Below, one piece after another: positions 43,398-52,044 of a stretch of DNA of 64,000 nucleotides. The notes under the pieces were generated by a model, which did not search any database, was not told the DNA's origin, and worked only from the letters and a program-made list of their open reading frames with translations. Each line of letters starts with the position of its first letter. Within the stretch, counting starts at the first letter, position 1. Where the stretch lies: the NCBI GenBank assembly GCA_016712045.1, contig JADJRV010000009.1, positions 62,001 through 126,000 of the forward strand, in the 5' to 3' direction. Made by a program: the position numbers and the translations under genes. The DNA is from Chloracidobacterium sp. Its GTDB lineage: Bacteria; Acidobacteriota; Blastocatellia; Pyrinomonadales; Pyrinomonadaceae.

Positions 43398-43649
43398 TGG
43401 TTGTTTTGACAGCAATGTAGGTTGTTAATGCAGGGTTTTGGCGTGTTTGGGCTGAACGTTCACTTGTTTTGCGTCGAATGTCACCTGTTTAGATACGGCT
43501 GTCAGTTGTTCAGACCCGGCATTCAGATGTTTAGGTTAAACAGTCACCTGTTTTGGTTCCACGCTCACGTGTTTATGTTCGATCTTCAACATAAAATGAA
43601 CGCCGTTCACACAGTTATTAACGCCGTTCATCATTGAACACGCATAAAT
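43398..43649. repeat. Degenerate 21-nt-period tandem array (about 12 units)
   Basis: Units such as CACTTGTTTTGCGTCGAATGT are followed every 21 nt by CACCTGTTTAGATACGGCTG(T), CAGTTGTTCAGACCCGGCAT(T), CAGATGTTTAGGTTAAACAG(T), CACCTGTTTTGGTTCCACGC(T) and CACGTGTTTATGTTCGATCT(T); weaker units flank them on both sides. The most conserved part is CACxTGTTT. Read on the minus strand it gives heptapeptides of the type EPKQVTV, GSEQLTA, VSKQVTF, DAKQVNV, with one stop; on the plus strand an open frame of 71 codons has xHLFxxx heptads. Lies directly upstream of the Ala-rich gene. Confidence 0.75.
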
Positions 43650-43782
43650 GCACCTGCATTTTCAAAGCATCGCTCCGAAACCCAGATAAACCGCATCTGC
43701 ATCTAGAAGAGATGCAACTATTTTCGTTATTTCAGGCGGTAATCTATCAAAAAAGTAGTAAAAAAGTCAAAAGCAAAAAAAT

Positions 43783-43818
43783 AGCAGAAAGCAGATCATG
43801 GCCGATCTGCTTTCTGCT
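43783..43818 (-). terminator. Terminator of the secreted-protein island
   Basis: AGCAGAAAGCAGATC-atggcc-GATCTGCTTTCTGCT, a perfect 15-bp stem; on the minus strand it is followed by ATTTTTTT, so it ends the leftward transcript of 47740-43843. Confidence 0.85.
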
Positions 43819-43842
43819 GTTTATCGAAACTCCTGTAGATTC

Positions 43843-44400
43843 TTACTGAATCACTTCGGGATGTTTCGCAAACCATGCTTTCCAAGCGTTTATGTTATTC
43901 GATGGTACGCCTTTCTTCGTTGGTGGATTGCCAATAATTTTTGACAAATACAAGACAGCCATAACATTCTTAGGATAGTAAAGAATATCTTTCGCAGGAG
44001 ACTCTATTTGCGTCGAATCGTCAAGCAATGAGAAGAATGTTTTGAGGGAATATTTTCCACCTACTAAGAATACCTTTGCCATTCCAGTAAAACTTTCCGG
44101 GTCGTTCTGTCGAATTTCCTCCCCGATTTCGTTCAGTGCATTTTCATTTCCGAGTCGAGCTAAAGCGACATGAGCATTGTATGCTGAAGACCCCGCCTTT
44201 TTTCGTTCTTGCCCGGAAGCAAGTTGCTTTAGAAACTCTAGTGTTTCGGCGTCCAAAACACTATCGTTCTTTATAAGCAGAATGGCTTCATTATTTCCTT
44301 GAGAAACCTCTCTCACAAGAGAATCCTTCGAAATCTGTGACTGGCCAAATGTGGTGTGAACACTAACCAATATACCTAATATCAATAATACGTTTTTCAT
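43843..44400 (-). CDS. Small secreted HEAT-like protein, island gene 3
   Basis: 185 residues with a signal peptide (LLILGILVSVHTTFGQ). The mature part is helical with repeat-like pairs (NAHVALARLGNENALNEIGE, VMAVLYLSKIIGNPPTKKGV, NAWKAWFAKHPEVIQ), which suggests HEAT-type helices. AT-richer with codon choices unlike the housekeeping genes nearby. 18 nt after the big HExxH gene, therefore in the same transcript. Function unknown. Confidence 0.7.
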   Translation of the reverse strand: MKNVLLILGILVSVHTTFGQSQISKDSLVREVSQGNNEAILLIKNDSVLDAETLEFLKQLASGQERKKAGSSAYNAHVALARLGNENALNEIGEEIRQNDPESFTGMAKVFLVGGKYSLKTFFSLLDDSTQIESPAKDILYYPKNVMAVLYLSKIIGNPPTKKGVPSNNINAWKAWFAKHPEVIQ

Positions 44401-44418
44401 ATTTCTCCTAATAAATCT

Positions 44419-47082
44419 CTATAGCAAGTCCCAGTCTCTTTTTCTAATACGACAGGGGCTTGCAAGAATGTCATATTTGTACATTAGATCAAGAATATCA
44501 TTCGAATGGACTGTGTTAATTGTCACATTCGGCATTAATATGTGGCCAATCTCATGTGCCGCAACATAATTCAAAGACCCCACAGGATCGGGCGAGAAAA
44601 ATGCAGAGGCAGCAGGTGGGACGGCTTCTGCATGGGCATCGTCAACATCGCCTCCAAGCGCAAACTGTACGCCTGTATAATACAAGTTGATATTTGCATT
44701 TGGATCTCTTGCTACGTCTTCAATCGCCTGATACTCATTAGTACGAACTGACCTGACACCATCAAATTTACCATCTCGATCACTATCGAAGTTGACCTGA
44801 TGATTTATCGGGTCTTTAGTGATAGTGAAGAAGACATTTGCCTGCCTACCCCAAGTCGTATTGTTCAAATAGTCTTGTAACGACTGTACAGAGGGAATTG
44901 AACTTTCATTCGGAACCCTATCCGTCTGACTAGCCGTTGTTTGACAAATGCCGTCGGGGCCGGAATGAATGTGTTCAAGTCCCTGTGCGTCGGCAGCAAC
45001 ATCGTCATTGTTAATAGGATCTTTTTTGGTATCCCGAAACAGGTTCCTTCCAGACGTTATGCAGACTGAATTCGATTGTCCTTGGTTCATTGGGATTATC
45101 TCCACATCATTTCCTAGCAAAGGCGTTTGTCTTACACCGTTTTGGCCAGTATTAATCACAGTAATGGGTCGTCCATTTGGCCCATTTATAGACACTTTCT
45201 GGTCATCTCCTTGCTGCTGAGAGACAACATTTCTGGCACCCGTTTGAGGTTGTATCGCGATTTGATTGGGCTCTCCATTTCCAACCTGAAGTCTTTGGAA
45301 ATCATCATTATCCTCCGTAACGGCATGGATCACAACGGTCTTGTTAATTCGGCTTCTAACCGCAATTTTTAGAACATTCGCGACATTCTGGCTAACATTC
45401 TCTAACGCTTGTAAGGTAAACGTTCCAATGTTACTACCCGCATTAACGTTAACCAATGTGGTGCCCCCTCCAACTGAGTTTGGAGTTGCGGTTACACCAT
45501 TCTGCTCAAGTCCGCTCAGATTGAAATTACTTAAGCCTGTCGGTGCAATAGTCACATTGACGTGATTAGTTCCATTTTGAGGCACATATAAGTATTCAGG
45601 AGTTTCAGTTACGTCGAATCCTGCACATCCGGGGTTGCCATCCGCATCGCTAAATCCAAGTGAGTAGACGGTAAATTTATCAGTCAATGGCTGAGTGCCA
45701 TTTACGTCAACTTTGAACTGATATTTATCAACTTCCGAGCTCTCCATAATTCCATCTATACCAATGATCCCATTGTAATTCCCTTGAGAACCAATATTTA
45801 CAGAAAATGTTGAGACTGACCCACCATGAAAAAAGGCTTGTCCTGCAGTTCCAGAAAGAGTGGTCAAGTAAAAAGTGATATAAGTATTTGGTTTGGCATT
45901 GGTCACCGAAACACTGACGTTGGCAGTTTTTCCTTTTGGAACCAAGTTTATCTCAGAAACAGTTACAATCGGCTTAAATACCGTGAATCCGACTGCGTTG
46001 CTTGTATCTGAATTTCCGGGAGTTTGCATAAAACCATTTCCTGAGATGCCGCGAGACACTATTTTGACGCCTCGCGTACCAATATAAGTTGCTTCTGCAA
46101 CAGAAAAGATCGCGGTTATCTCAGTAGTTGAGGATGAAGTAATAGTAGGACTGACGCCTACGCCATCTATCTGAAGTATCGGGTTGAACCCAAAACCTGC
46201 ACCAGTAATAGTCACTGGAACCTGATCGCCGGTATTTCCTTCGGGTGGTGTGATGTTGGTAATTTGCGGTGTTCGGTCACCGATCCTGAACGGAATTGAA
46301 TTGCTGGTTTGCCCGTTCACGGTCAATGTTAAAGTACGTTCACCGACTGCGGCATCAGGGGCAATCTCAATATTTACATCGAGGACCTCGATAGTATTCG
46401 GACTGGTTGATTGAACTGTCGCCGTAACACCGCTGCCGCTAACTTGGACGGTTTGGCTGGCTCCTTGACCATTGCCGGTTCCAAAAAGCCCCGTTCCGCG
46501 CAAACTCGTCAGAAAAGTAGCTCCGGGTGCCCCGCCTGAGGTGTCAATACTACTAAGATGCAGAGGCTCGGTCGCCTGAATTGAAACCTGTGTACTTGCA
46601 ACCTTATAAATTTGATAAGTGTAATATACCGCCGGACCTTGCAAGAAAGAGTACGGGGATGGGTATGATCCAGAATAGAAACTATATCCGAATGGATCGT
46701 AATAGTAAGGCTGTCCACCCGAATAATAATAGTAGTATGAACCCAAGTAATGATCGCCGTGAAGCGTATAGGTTGATCCGTATCGAGCCTCGGGATCAGG
46801 ATAGGTGTAAACAAGAACGGTAGGTCCGTTGTAATTCATTATCCTGTCTGTGGAAGCGATAAGAGAAGAATCTTCGTATAGATAGCCCTGAATACCGGGA
46901 TCATAGTAATACCAAGTGTTGTAGTCCAAAACAGTTCCTGTTTCGGCATAGATCCGTGTAGAGGCAGCCGGAGCAGGGTGATATGGTTCGATATAAGAAT
47001 AGCCATAGCTTTGGGCTTTAGCATCGACGAGAAATATACCGAATACAACGAAAAGCAGCGGTAGTAATAATCTTAAACGCAT
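44419..47082 (-). CDS. Large secreted IPT/TIG protein with HExxH metallopeptidase-like end
   Basis: 887 residues. Signal peptide (LLLPLLFVVFGIFLVDAKAQ), then a Tyr-rich N-terminal region (YYYSGGQPYYYDPFGYSFYS), an IPT/TIG module (PQITNITPPEGNTGDQVPVT, ITGAGFGFNPILQIDGVGVS), further beta domains, and at the C-terminus a zincin-like site, AAHEIGHILM (HEIGH at residues 843-847), followed by a Met-turn-like DILDLMY. Such proteins are usually surface proteases or adhesins that mature themselves. It is the middle gene of a three-gene leftward unit with only 1 nt to the upstream gene. AT-rich relative to flanks. Confidence 0.8.
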   Translation of the reverse strand: MRLRLLLPLLFVVFGIFLVDAKAQSYGYSYIEPYHPAPAASTRIYAETGTVLDYNTWYYYDPGIQGYLYEDSSLIASTDRIMNYNGPTVLVYTYPDPEARYGSTYTLHGDHYLGSYYYYYSGGQPYYYDPFGYSFYSGSYPSPYSFLQGPAVYYTYQIYKVASTQVSIQATEPLHLSSIDTSGGAPGATFLTSLRGTGLFGTGNGQGASQTVQVSGSGVTATVQSTSPNTIEVLDVNIEIAPDAAVGERTLTLTVNGQTSNSIPFRIGDRTPQITNITPPEGNTGDQVPVTITGAGFGFNPILQIDGVGVSPTITSSSTTEITAIFSVAEATYIGTRGVKIVSRGISGNGFMQTPGNSDTSNAVGFTVFKPIVTVSEINLVPKGKTANVSVSVTNAKPNTYITFYLTTLSGTAGQAFFHGGSVSTFSVNIGSQGNYNGIIGIDGIMESSEVDKYQFKVDVNGTQPLTDKFTVYSLGFSDADGNPGCAGFDVTETPEYLYVPQNGTNHVNVTIAPTGLSNFNLSGLEQNGVTATPNSVGGGTTLVNVNAGSNIGTFTLQALENVSQNVANVLKIAVRSRINKTVVIHAVTEDNDDFQRLQVGNGEPNQIAIQPQTGARNVVSQQQGDDQKVSINGPNGRPITVINTGQNGVRQTPLLGNDVEIIPMNQGQSNSVCITSGRNLFRDTKKDPINNDDVAADAQGLEHIHSGPDGICQTTASQTDRVPNESSIPSVQSLQDYLNNTTWGRQANVFFTITKDPINHQVNFDSDRDGKFDGVRSVRTNEYQAIEDVARDPNANINLYYTGVQFALGGDVDDAHAEAVPPAASAFFSPDPVGSLNYVAAHEIGHILMPNVTINTVHSNDILDLMYKYDILASPCRIRKRDWDLL

Positions 47083-47083
47083 G

Positions 47084-47740
47084 TTATTTGCCCCCCTGAT
47101 TGGTGAGATTCATCGTGACTTGCGGAGCGATCTTTTGCCGGGCAAATTCATTGAATTGATTAAAGGTTACTTCTCCTAATCCGTCTCTCAAGACATCTCT
47201 GAATTGAAGAACAACGTCATTTTTTTGCTGTTGAAGCCCTTTTAATTCTTTTGGTGGCGCCGGAATATCTTCGGGTGACTGCATCTCACCATTTGGGAAA
47301 TTTCTTCGGGCGCTTACAATGATGTCCTTTGCTTGTTGGTCAATTTGAGCCGTAGCGTCCATACAGTCTTGAGCCGTTTGAAACAACAATTGGCTTTGAG
47401 AATTAGTGAGAGCGGCCTGATCCTCATATAGTTTGAAGTAATCAAGGGATTCGCCTCGGGCCGCAACTACTTGGGCTTGTTCTTTCAGGCTGACAAGGTG
47501 ATTGAACAAGATGAAATAGACAATTTCATCAGGTACGCTTTCTGACGCTTGAATATTAAAGCCATTGGCAACGGCTGGTTTTTGACTTTCACTTTTACTC
47601 TCTGTGAAAAATACTTTGGCAATTGGATTGCCCTTAACTGATTCCAGTAGATCCCCGACAAATTTGGGGGAATTTCCTAAAACCACAATACTTCCTAGAC
47701 CGATACACGCTAGTATCGATACTAAAACTTTCATTCGCAT
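47084..47740 (-). CDS. Secreted helical protein, island gene 1
   Basis: 218 residues, not recognised. Signal peptide (VLVSILACIGLGSIVVLG), then a helical body (YFILFNHLVSLKEQAQVVAA, FKLYEDQAALTNSQSQLLFQ, LKGLQQQKNDVVLQFRDVLR) ending QVTMNLTNQGGK. Strong RBS AAAGGAGAAAG. First gene of the three-gene unit, facing the winged-helix regulator across a 262-bp region with a 10-bp repeat operator. Could be a chaperone or co-secreted partner of the HExxH protein (inference from linkage only). Confidence 0.7.
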   Translation of the reverse strand: MRMKVLVSILACIGLGSIVVLGNSPKFVGDLLESVKGNPIAKVFFTESKSESQKPAVANGFNIQASESVPDEIVYFILFNHLVSLKEQAQVVAARGESLDYFKLYEDQAALTNSQSQLLFQTAQDCMDATAQIDQQAKDIIVSARRNFPNGEMQSPEDIPAPPKELKGLQQQKNDVVLQFRDVLRDGLGEVTFNQFNEFARQKIAPQVTMNLTNQGGK

Positions 47741-47860
47741 AGTGACTTTCTCCTTTTTTAATCGATCTATTTATCAAGCAGAAGTGTTTAGCCGGACTGT
47801 AAAGCTTCGACAAGCATTTCTGTGATACAGGCATCTTATTGCTGTCACCGGAATCAAATC

Positions 47861-47900
47861 CTTAACTGAAATTAATAATTCTTAATTGATCTTAATTACC
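47861..47900. promoter_or_regulatory. Four tandem 10-bp units between island genes and their regulator
   Basis: CTTAACTGAA, ATTAATAATT, CTTAATTGAT and CTTAATTACC follow each other without gaps, all with TTAA at positions 2-5. A 10-bp direct-repeat operator is what an OmpR/PhoB-type winged helix would bind, and such a protein is encoded 100 bp to the right. Confidence 0.55.
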
Positions 47901-48002
47901 TTGACCTTTGGTGGGAGTTGATTTAATATTTGAATCCCTATTATGTTGCACAGATGAAACAAGCGGCCCCACGTCGGCGAAATAAAGGCGTGTACTCTCA
48001 CA

Positions 48003-48434
48003 ATGCAGGTTTATAAGTTTAGAAATTGTTTATTAAATACAGTCGAAAGGCGGGTAATAAAAGATGGGGTATATCTCAAATTAACGCCGCGAACTTTTGA
48101 TGTACTGTTGCTATTGGTGGAAAGTCAGAGCCGAATAGTTACCAAGGATGAAATGCTCGGAAAGGTGTGGAATGGAAGTTTTGTTGAAGAAGGCAATCTG
48201 TCCGTCCAAATAAAGAAACTCCGAACTGAGTTAGTTGAAACATGGACGGAACGCTACATAGAAACGGTACACGGCTATGGATATCGATTTGTGGCCGAGG
48301 TTAAGGAAGTGAACATTGATTTGTGGAAACAAGCACTACTAAATGTCAGACCAATAGAAAATCGGGGCATTACACCGATCCCTAGACTACAAAAAGAATC
48401 GTATTCTCGCTCCTATCATTCTAAAGCGGCTTGA
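48003..48434 (+). CDS. Stand-alone OmpR/PhoB-type winged-helix regulator
   Basis: 143 residues. Residues 1-105 are the winged helix: RRVIKDGVYLKLTPRTFDVL, LLLVESQSRIVTKDEMLGKV and IETVHGYGYRFVAEV. No receiver domain and no membrane span follow; the tail is short and basic, so signal input is not apparent and the protein may be a truncated CadC-type regulator. Divergent from the island genes. Its 3' end overlaps the convergent metH/metF-type gene by 14 nt, which suggests that the tail has been rewritten by insertion of the island. Confidence 0.8.
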   Translation: MQVYKFRNCLLNTVERRVIKDGVYLKLTPRTFDVLLLLVESQSRIVTKDEMLGKVWNGSFVEEGNLSVQIKKLRTELVETWTERYIETVHGYGYRFVAEVKEVNIDLWKQALLNVRPIENRGITPIPRLQKESYSRSYHSKAA

Positions 48435-50289
48435 ATTCATCCAAGGCCTCAAATACCTGCAGGGCGTATTTTACGTTGCCGAACGGGGCGGAGACCTGGA
48501 CGCCTTGGATGACGTCTTTTACTTCGGTTAGAGACTCGCGGGCGATGCGGATGCCTTCGTCGCGGCCGGCTTCTTTGCTGATGTCGGAGGCGGCACGCAT
48601 GCGTTCGAGGATCTCGGGCGTGACGTTAACGCCGGGGACTTCGTTGTGCATGAACTCGGCGTTGCGGTACGAGATCAGCGGCCAGATGCCGGCGACGATG
48701 GGGATGCGGACGTGGTCGATCATGTCGAGAAACCGTTTTAGCTGCTCGGTATCAAAGACGGGTTGGGTGATCGCGTATTCGGCACCGGCCTCGACTTTCC
48801 ATTCGAAACGGCGGATCTCTTCTTCCATATTTACGGCACCGGGATTGACGCCGACGCCGATCGAGAACGCGGTCGGTTTGCCGATCGGGTTGTTGCCGAG
48901 ATCGAGGCCGTGATTGAGTTTGTTGACCATGTTGGTCAGGCCGATGGCGTCGATGTCGAAAACGGCGGTCGCGTCCGGATACGGCCCCATCTTTGGCGGA
49001 TCGCCGGTTATCAACAGCAAATTGTGCAGCCCCAACGCCGACGCACCGAGCAGGTCGGACATCATGCCGAGCAGGTTGCGGTCGCGGCAGCAGTAATGCA
49101 GCACGGCTTCGATGCCGATCTCGCGTTCGACGAGGACGGCGGTCGCCTGGGCGGACATACGCGTCTGGGCACGCGGGCCGTCGGGGATATTTACGCCGTC
49201 AACACCCGCGTCTTTGAGCAAGCGAATGCTGTCGAGCGTCTTTTCGGCATCGCAGCCTTTTGGTGGCAGCACTTCGACCGACGTGACAAACTCGCCGCGA
49301 GCGATCTTTGCCGACCAGCGGGAACGATCAACCGGGTTGACGACCTGTACGTCGTCGGGCTTGAGCTCCGCGACAGTCGCGGGTTGGCCGTGAAATGACG
49401 CGGCTGAAACACGCGGGCTGACCGAGCGGATCGATTCGGAGATGAGCTTGATGTGAGTCGGCGTTGTGCCGCAGCATCCGCCGACAAATTTTGCTCCGGC
49501 TTGGACAAACCTTCGCGAAAACTCCGCCATATACTCGGGCGAACCCATGTAAAACTGGCGTCCCTGCACGTCTCGCGGAAGCCCGGCGTTCGGCTGTGCC
49601 GAGAGCGGTTTATTTGTCACCGCACGCATTTTTTCGAGGGCGTTGAGGACGTGGTTCGGGCCCATGCCGCAGTTTAGGCCGATGACGTCGACGTCGAGTT
49701 TGTCGAGAGCGGCGGTGAAAGCTTCGGGCGTGGTGCCAAAGGTCGTGTTGCCGTCCATCTGAATGGCAAACTGGGCGACGATCGGCAGATCGGACAGCTC
49801 TCGGACGGCTTTGATCGCCTGTTCTATGAGCGGCAGCTCGGAAAAAGTTTCAAGGATAAACAGATCAACACCGCCCTCAAGCAAAGCCTCGACCTGTTCG
49901 CGATACATCTCCTTTGCCTCGTCAAAAGATGTCGGGCCAAACGGCTCCAGACGCAATCCCAACGGGCCGATCGCTCCGGCGACATAAACTTTGTCACCCG
50001 CGGCCTCACGAGCAATGCGGACCGCGGCGATATTGATCTCTTTTAATTTTGATTCGAGCCCGTATGACTGCAAATGATGACGCGTCGCACCAAATGAATT
50101 GGTCTCGATGATGTCGGCACCGGCGGCGATGTATTCTTCGTGCACCTCGCGGACGAGATCCGGATTGGTGATATTTAGCTCGTCGTAAGAGCGGTTGATA
50201 TACACGCCCTTGTCGTAAAGACGCGTGCCGACGGCCCCGTCAAAGACATAGACGCTGTCGCTTTCCAAAAGATCTCTAAAGTTTTTCAT
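48421..50289 (-). CDS. Bifunctional homocysteine S-methyltransferase/methylenetetrahydrofolate reductase
   Basis: 622 residues, of the YitJ type. The N-terminal half is a zinc homocysteine methyltransferase: VFDGAVGTRLYDKGV, IETNSFGATRHHL, GLNCGMGPNHVLNAL and the zinc Cys pair GGCCGTTPTHIK. The C-terminal half is a MetF-type TIM barrel: EFVTSVEVLPPKGCDAEKTL, GVNIPDGPRAQTRMSAQATA, AVLHYCCRDRN, LLLITGDPPKMGPYPDAT and GAEYAITQPVFDTEQLKRFL. It makes methyl-THF and methionine in the cytosol. The 5' leader holds a hairpin repeat. No SAM riboswitch was recognised. Confidence 0.94.
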   Translation of the reverse strand: MKNFRDLLESDSVYVFDGAVGTRLYDKGVYINRSYDELNITNPDLVREVHEEYIAAGADIIETNSFGATRHHLQSYGLESKLKEINIAAVRIAREAAGDKVYVAGAIGPLGLRLEPFGPTSFDEAKEMYREQVEALLEGGVDLFILETFSELPLIEQAIKAVRELSDLPIVAQFAIQMDGNTTFGTTPEAFTAALDKLDVDVIGLNCGMGPNHVLNALEKMRAVTNKPLSAQPNAGLPRDVQGRQFYMGSPEYMAEFSRRFVQAGAKFVGGCCGTTPTHIKLISESIRSVSPRVSAASFHGQPATVAELKPDDVQVVNPVDRSRWSAKIARGEFVTSVEVLPPKGCDAEKTLDSIRLLKDAGVDGVNIPDGPRAQTRMSAQATAVLVEREIGIEAVLHYCCRDRNLLGMMSDLLGASALGLHNLLLITGDPPKMGPYPDATAVFDIDAIGLTNMVNKLNHGLDLGNNPIGKPTAFSIGVGVNPGAVNMEEEIRRFEWKVEAGAEYAITQPVFDTEQLKRFLDMIDHVRIPIVAGIWPLISYRNAEFMHNEVPGVNVTPEILERMRAASDISKEAGRDEGIRIARESLTEVKDVIQGVQVSAPFGNVKYALQVFEALDEFKPL

Positions 50290-50298
50290 AGGAATTTA

Positions 50299-50384
50299 TC
50301 CACAGATAAACACAGATGAACACAGATCAGGAACGATCTATCACTTTTCTGCTTTATCTGTGTCTATCTGTGTTCATCTGTGGA
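50299..50384. repeat. Hairpin of CACAGATGAA words upstream of the methionine gene
   Basis: TCCACAGATAAACACAGATG plus AACACAGAT on the left and ATCTGTGTCTATCTGTGTTC plus ATCTGTGGA on the right form a stem of about 29 bp with a few mismatches. Another of the word-like intergenic repeat families. Confidence 0.75.
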
Positions 50385-50392
50385 CTATAAAT

Positions 50393-50423
50393 AAAAAGTC
50401 TCGCTAAAACAGCGAGACTTTTT
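50393..50423. terminator. Bidirectional terminator
   Basis: AAAAAGTCTCGCT-aaaac-AGCGAGACTTTTT, a perfect 13-bp stem with A and T tracts, lying between the methionine gene's repeat and the 50555-51148 gene. Confidence 0.85.
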
Positions 50424-50554
50424 CGAAATCGATTTGTCCACAAGCTGTTTAGCGTTTTATTTTACGTGGCCGCAAGTCGCATAACTCACCACGGTATAAA
50501 ATCGATGATGTCCCTTTTGAGTAAAGGTGTCAAGTATTCAGCCGCTAGCGGCTG

Positions 50555-51148
50555 CTATGACTTTTTCATCTTACCGAAAAAGGCGTAGTCAGCTTTCGAA
50601 CCAGTAACCGCTAAACGCCAATGTGTAAAATCTTCGGCATTGTCGCAGTTGTTGCCGCGGCCTTGAAAGATAAGCGTGTACTTGGTCGGACGGACGATGC
50701 CGCTCTTGAATACTCCGCTGCCGCTGCCGACTGTGCCCTCAAAAACGAACTCTTTGTAAACGACCGGATCATCCTCTTCTTTATCGTGAATGTCGATCTT
50801 TTTCGTGGTCAGCTTTGCTGGACGCGGTAAGGTCAGCGTTCCGGTTTTGCCGGCAGCCGATTTGATCGTGATCTTCCAGGTGTTGTTTGTAAACGCATCA
50901 ACCAGGCTTAGATTTTCCCATCCGAGGTCGCCGATCCCTTTCATGTCATCCTCGCCGGCGGTCATGAAAAGTTCGACGCCAGTGTCCATATGCATATCTT
51001 TCAAAATGCCGACGGTGTAGGTGTCGGGCGTGCTTGTTGACACCCAATATTGCCCTTTATCGGCACAGCAAGCACGCAAAAGAAATGGTTGAGGCCGCGA
51101 GCATGATCGCGACCGAAAAAGAGCCATCAAAGATCTATTTTTGTTCAT
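50555..51148 (-). CDS. Secreted protein of unknown function (N-terminus probably frameshifted)
   Basis: About 197 residues. The frame shown begins MNKNRSLMALF, but the following 20 codons read as Arg/Cys-rich nonsense while the next frame gives VAIMLAASTISFACLL, a perfect signal peptide; the original frame then resumes at ADKGQYWVSTSTPDTYTVGI. Two compensating indels near 51060 and 51115 would restore it. The mature part is all-beta (TWKITIKSAAGKTGTLTLPR, VVYKEFVFEGTVGSGSGVFK, PTKYTLIFQGRGNNCDNAED). Not a named family. Confidence 0.65.
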   Translation of the reverse strand: MNKNRSLMALFRSRSCSRPQPFLLRACCADKGQYWVSTSTPDTYTVGILKDMHMDTGVELFMTAGEDDMKGIGDLGWENLSLVDAFTNNTWKITIKSAAGKTGTLTLPRPAKLTTKKIDIHDKEEDDPVVYKEFVFEGTVGSGSGVFKSGIVRPTKYTLIFQGRGNNCDNAEDFTHWRLAVTGSKADYAFFGKMKKS

Positions 51149-51212
51149 ATATTTAACTGTTGAGAATTCTCACGTTCAATGATGCTGTGCTGACTGACAC
51201 AGGTTGCACCTT

Positions 51213-52043
51213 TTATTTTCGTTGGCATTTACGGCAAAAATAAGTCGAACGACCACCTTGTTTTAACCTAACGATGGGGGTATTGCAATTACGGCACGGC
51301 TCTTTCTCGCGGTCATAGACCATCCATTCCGTGCCGCCCGCACTGAAATAACCGCCTTCGAGGTCCTCGGGGTTGACCGGTAAGCCTTCGGCGTGGGCGA
51401 TAGCGATACGCAAAACGTCGCGGATCGCGGCATAAAGGAGCGGAGCTTTTTTCGCGGGAACTTTGTTAGCTGCAATAGCGGGATGAATGCCAGCGGCAAA
51501 CATCGCCTCGGCGGCGTAGATATTGCCAAGCCCGCAGACCTTTGTCTGGTCGAGGAGAAATTCTTTCAGGCTGCGTTTGGATGTCTTTAATATGGAGGAC
51601 AAGTATTCGACCGAAAACTCCTCTGAAAAGGGCTCAGGAGCAAGTTTTTGCAGCTCTTTCGCCTCATGCAGTTTTGGTGTTTTGACCACTTTCATCAACC
51701 CAAAATGCCGCTGGTCGTCAAAAACAAGCCTCTCATCGGTCCCAAAATGAAAAACAGCGTGGGTAAATTTTGGATCCTCGGTCTCTGCCTGTAGAAGCGA
51801 AAACCGGCCGCTCATGCGCAGATGTACGATCAGGGTCTTGCCGCCGCTCAGGTCAAACAAGATGTGCTTACCACGCCGGTGGACAAAGTTTATTGTTGTT
51901 TGCCGTAAATTCTTTGCAAAAGACGCCGGTGAAATGTCGGGAGCGAGCCGCTGCCTCAAAAGGCTGGCGGTGCTGATGGTGCGGCCGCGGACGAGCTTGT
52001 CCAGAGCCTTCGAAATTGTCTCAACCTCAGGTAATTCGGGCAT
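51213..52043 (-). CDS. fpg: Formamidopyrimidine-DNA glycosylase
   Basis: Base-excision repair enzyme removing 8-oxoguanine and formamidopyrimidines. The start at 52043 is fixed by chemistry: Pro2 and Glu3 of MPELPEVETI are catalytic. The beta-sandwich has RRGKHILFDL and LIVHLRMSGRFSLL; the helix-two-turn-helix is LLDQTKVCGLGNIYAAEAMF; the zinc finger is CRNCNTPIVRLKQGGRSTYF CRKC at the C-terminus. 276 residues. Its ATG lies 1 nt after the stop of the nucleotidyltransferase gene, so the two are co-translated. Confidence 0.95.
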   Translation of the reverse strand: MPELPEVETISKALDKLVRGRTISTASLLRQRLAPDISPASFAKNLRQTTINFVHRRGKHILFDLSGGKTLIVHLRMSGRFSLLQAETEDPKFTHAVFHFGTDERLVFDDQRHFGLMKVVKTPKLHEAKELQKLAPEPFSEEFSVEYLSSILKTSKRSLKEFLLDQTKVCGLGNIYAAEAMFAAGIHPAIAANKVPAKKAPLLYAAIRDVLRIAIAHAEGLPVNPEDLEGGYFSAGGTEWMVYDREKEPCRNCNTPIVRLKQGGRSTYFCRKCQRK

Positions 52044-52044
52044 T

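Noticed and set aside
43422..43637. Plus-strand 71-codon frame in the 21-nt array as a real protein
   Set aside because: No RBS, strongly hydrophobic-His composition and a repeat-derived frame; kept only as a property of the repeat.
43398..43649. CRISPR array
   Set aside because: Units of 21 nt follow each other directly without unique spacers, and no cas genes are present.
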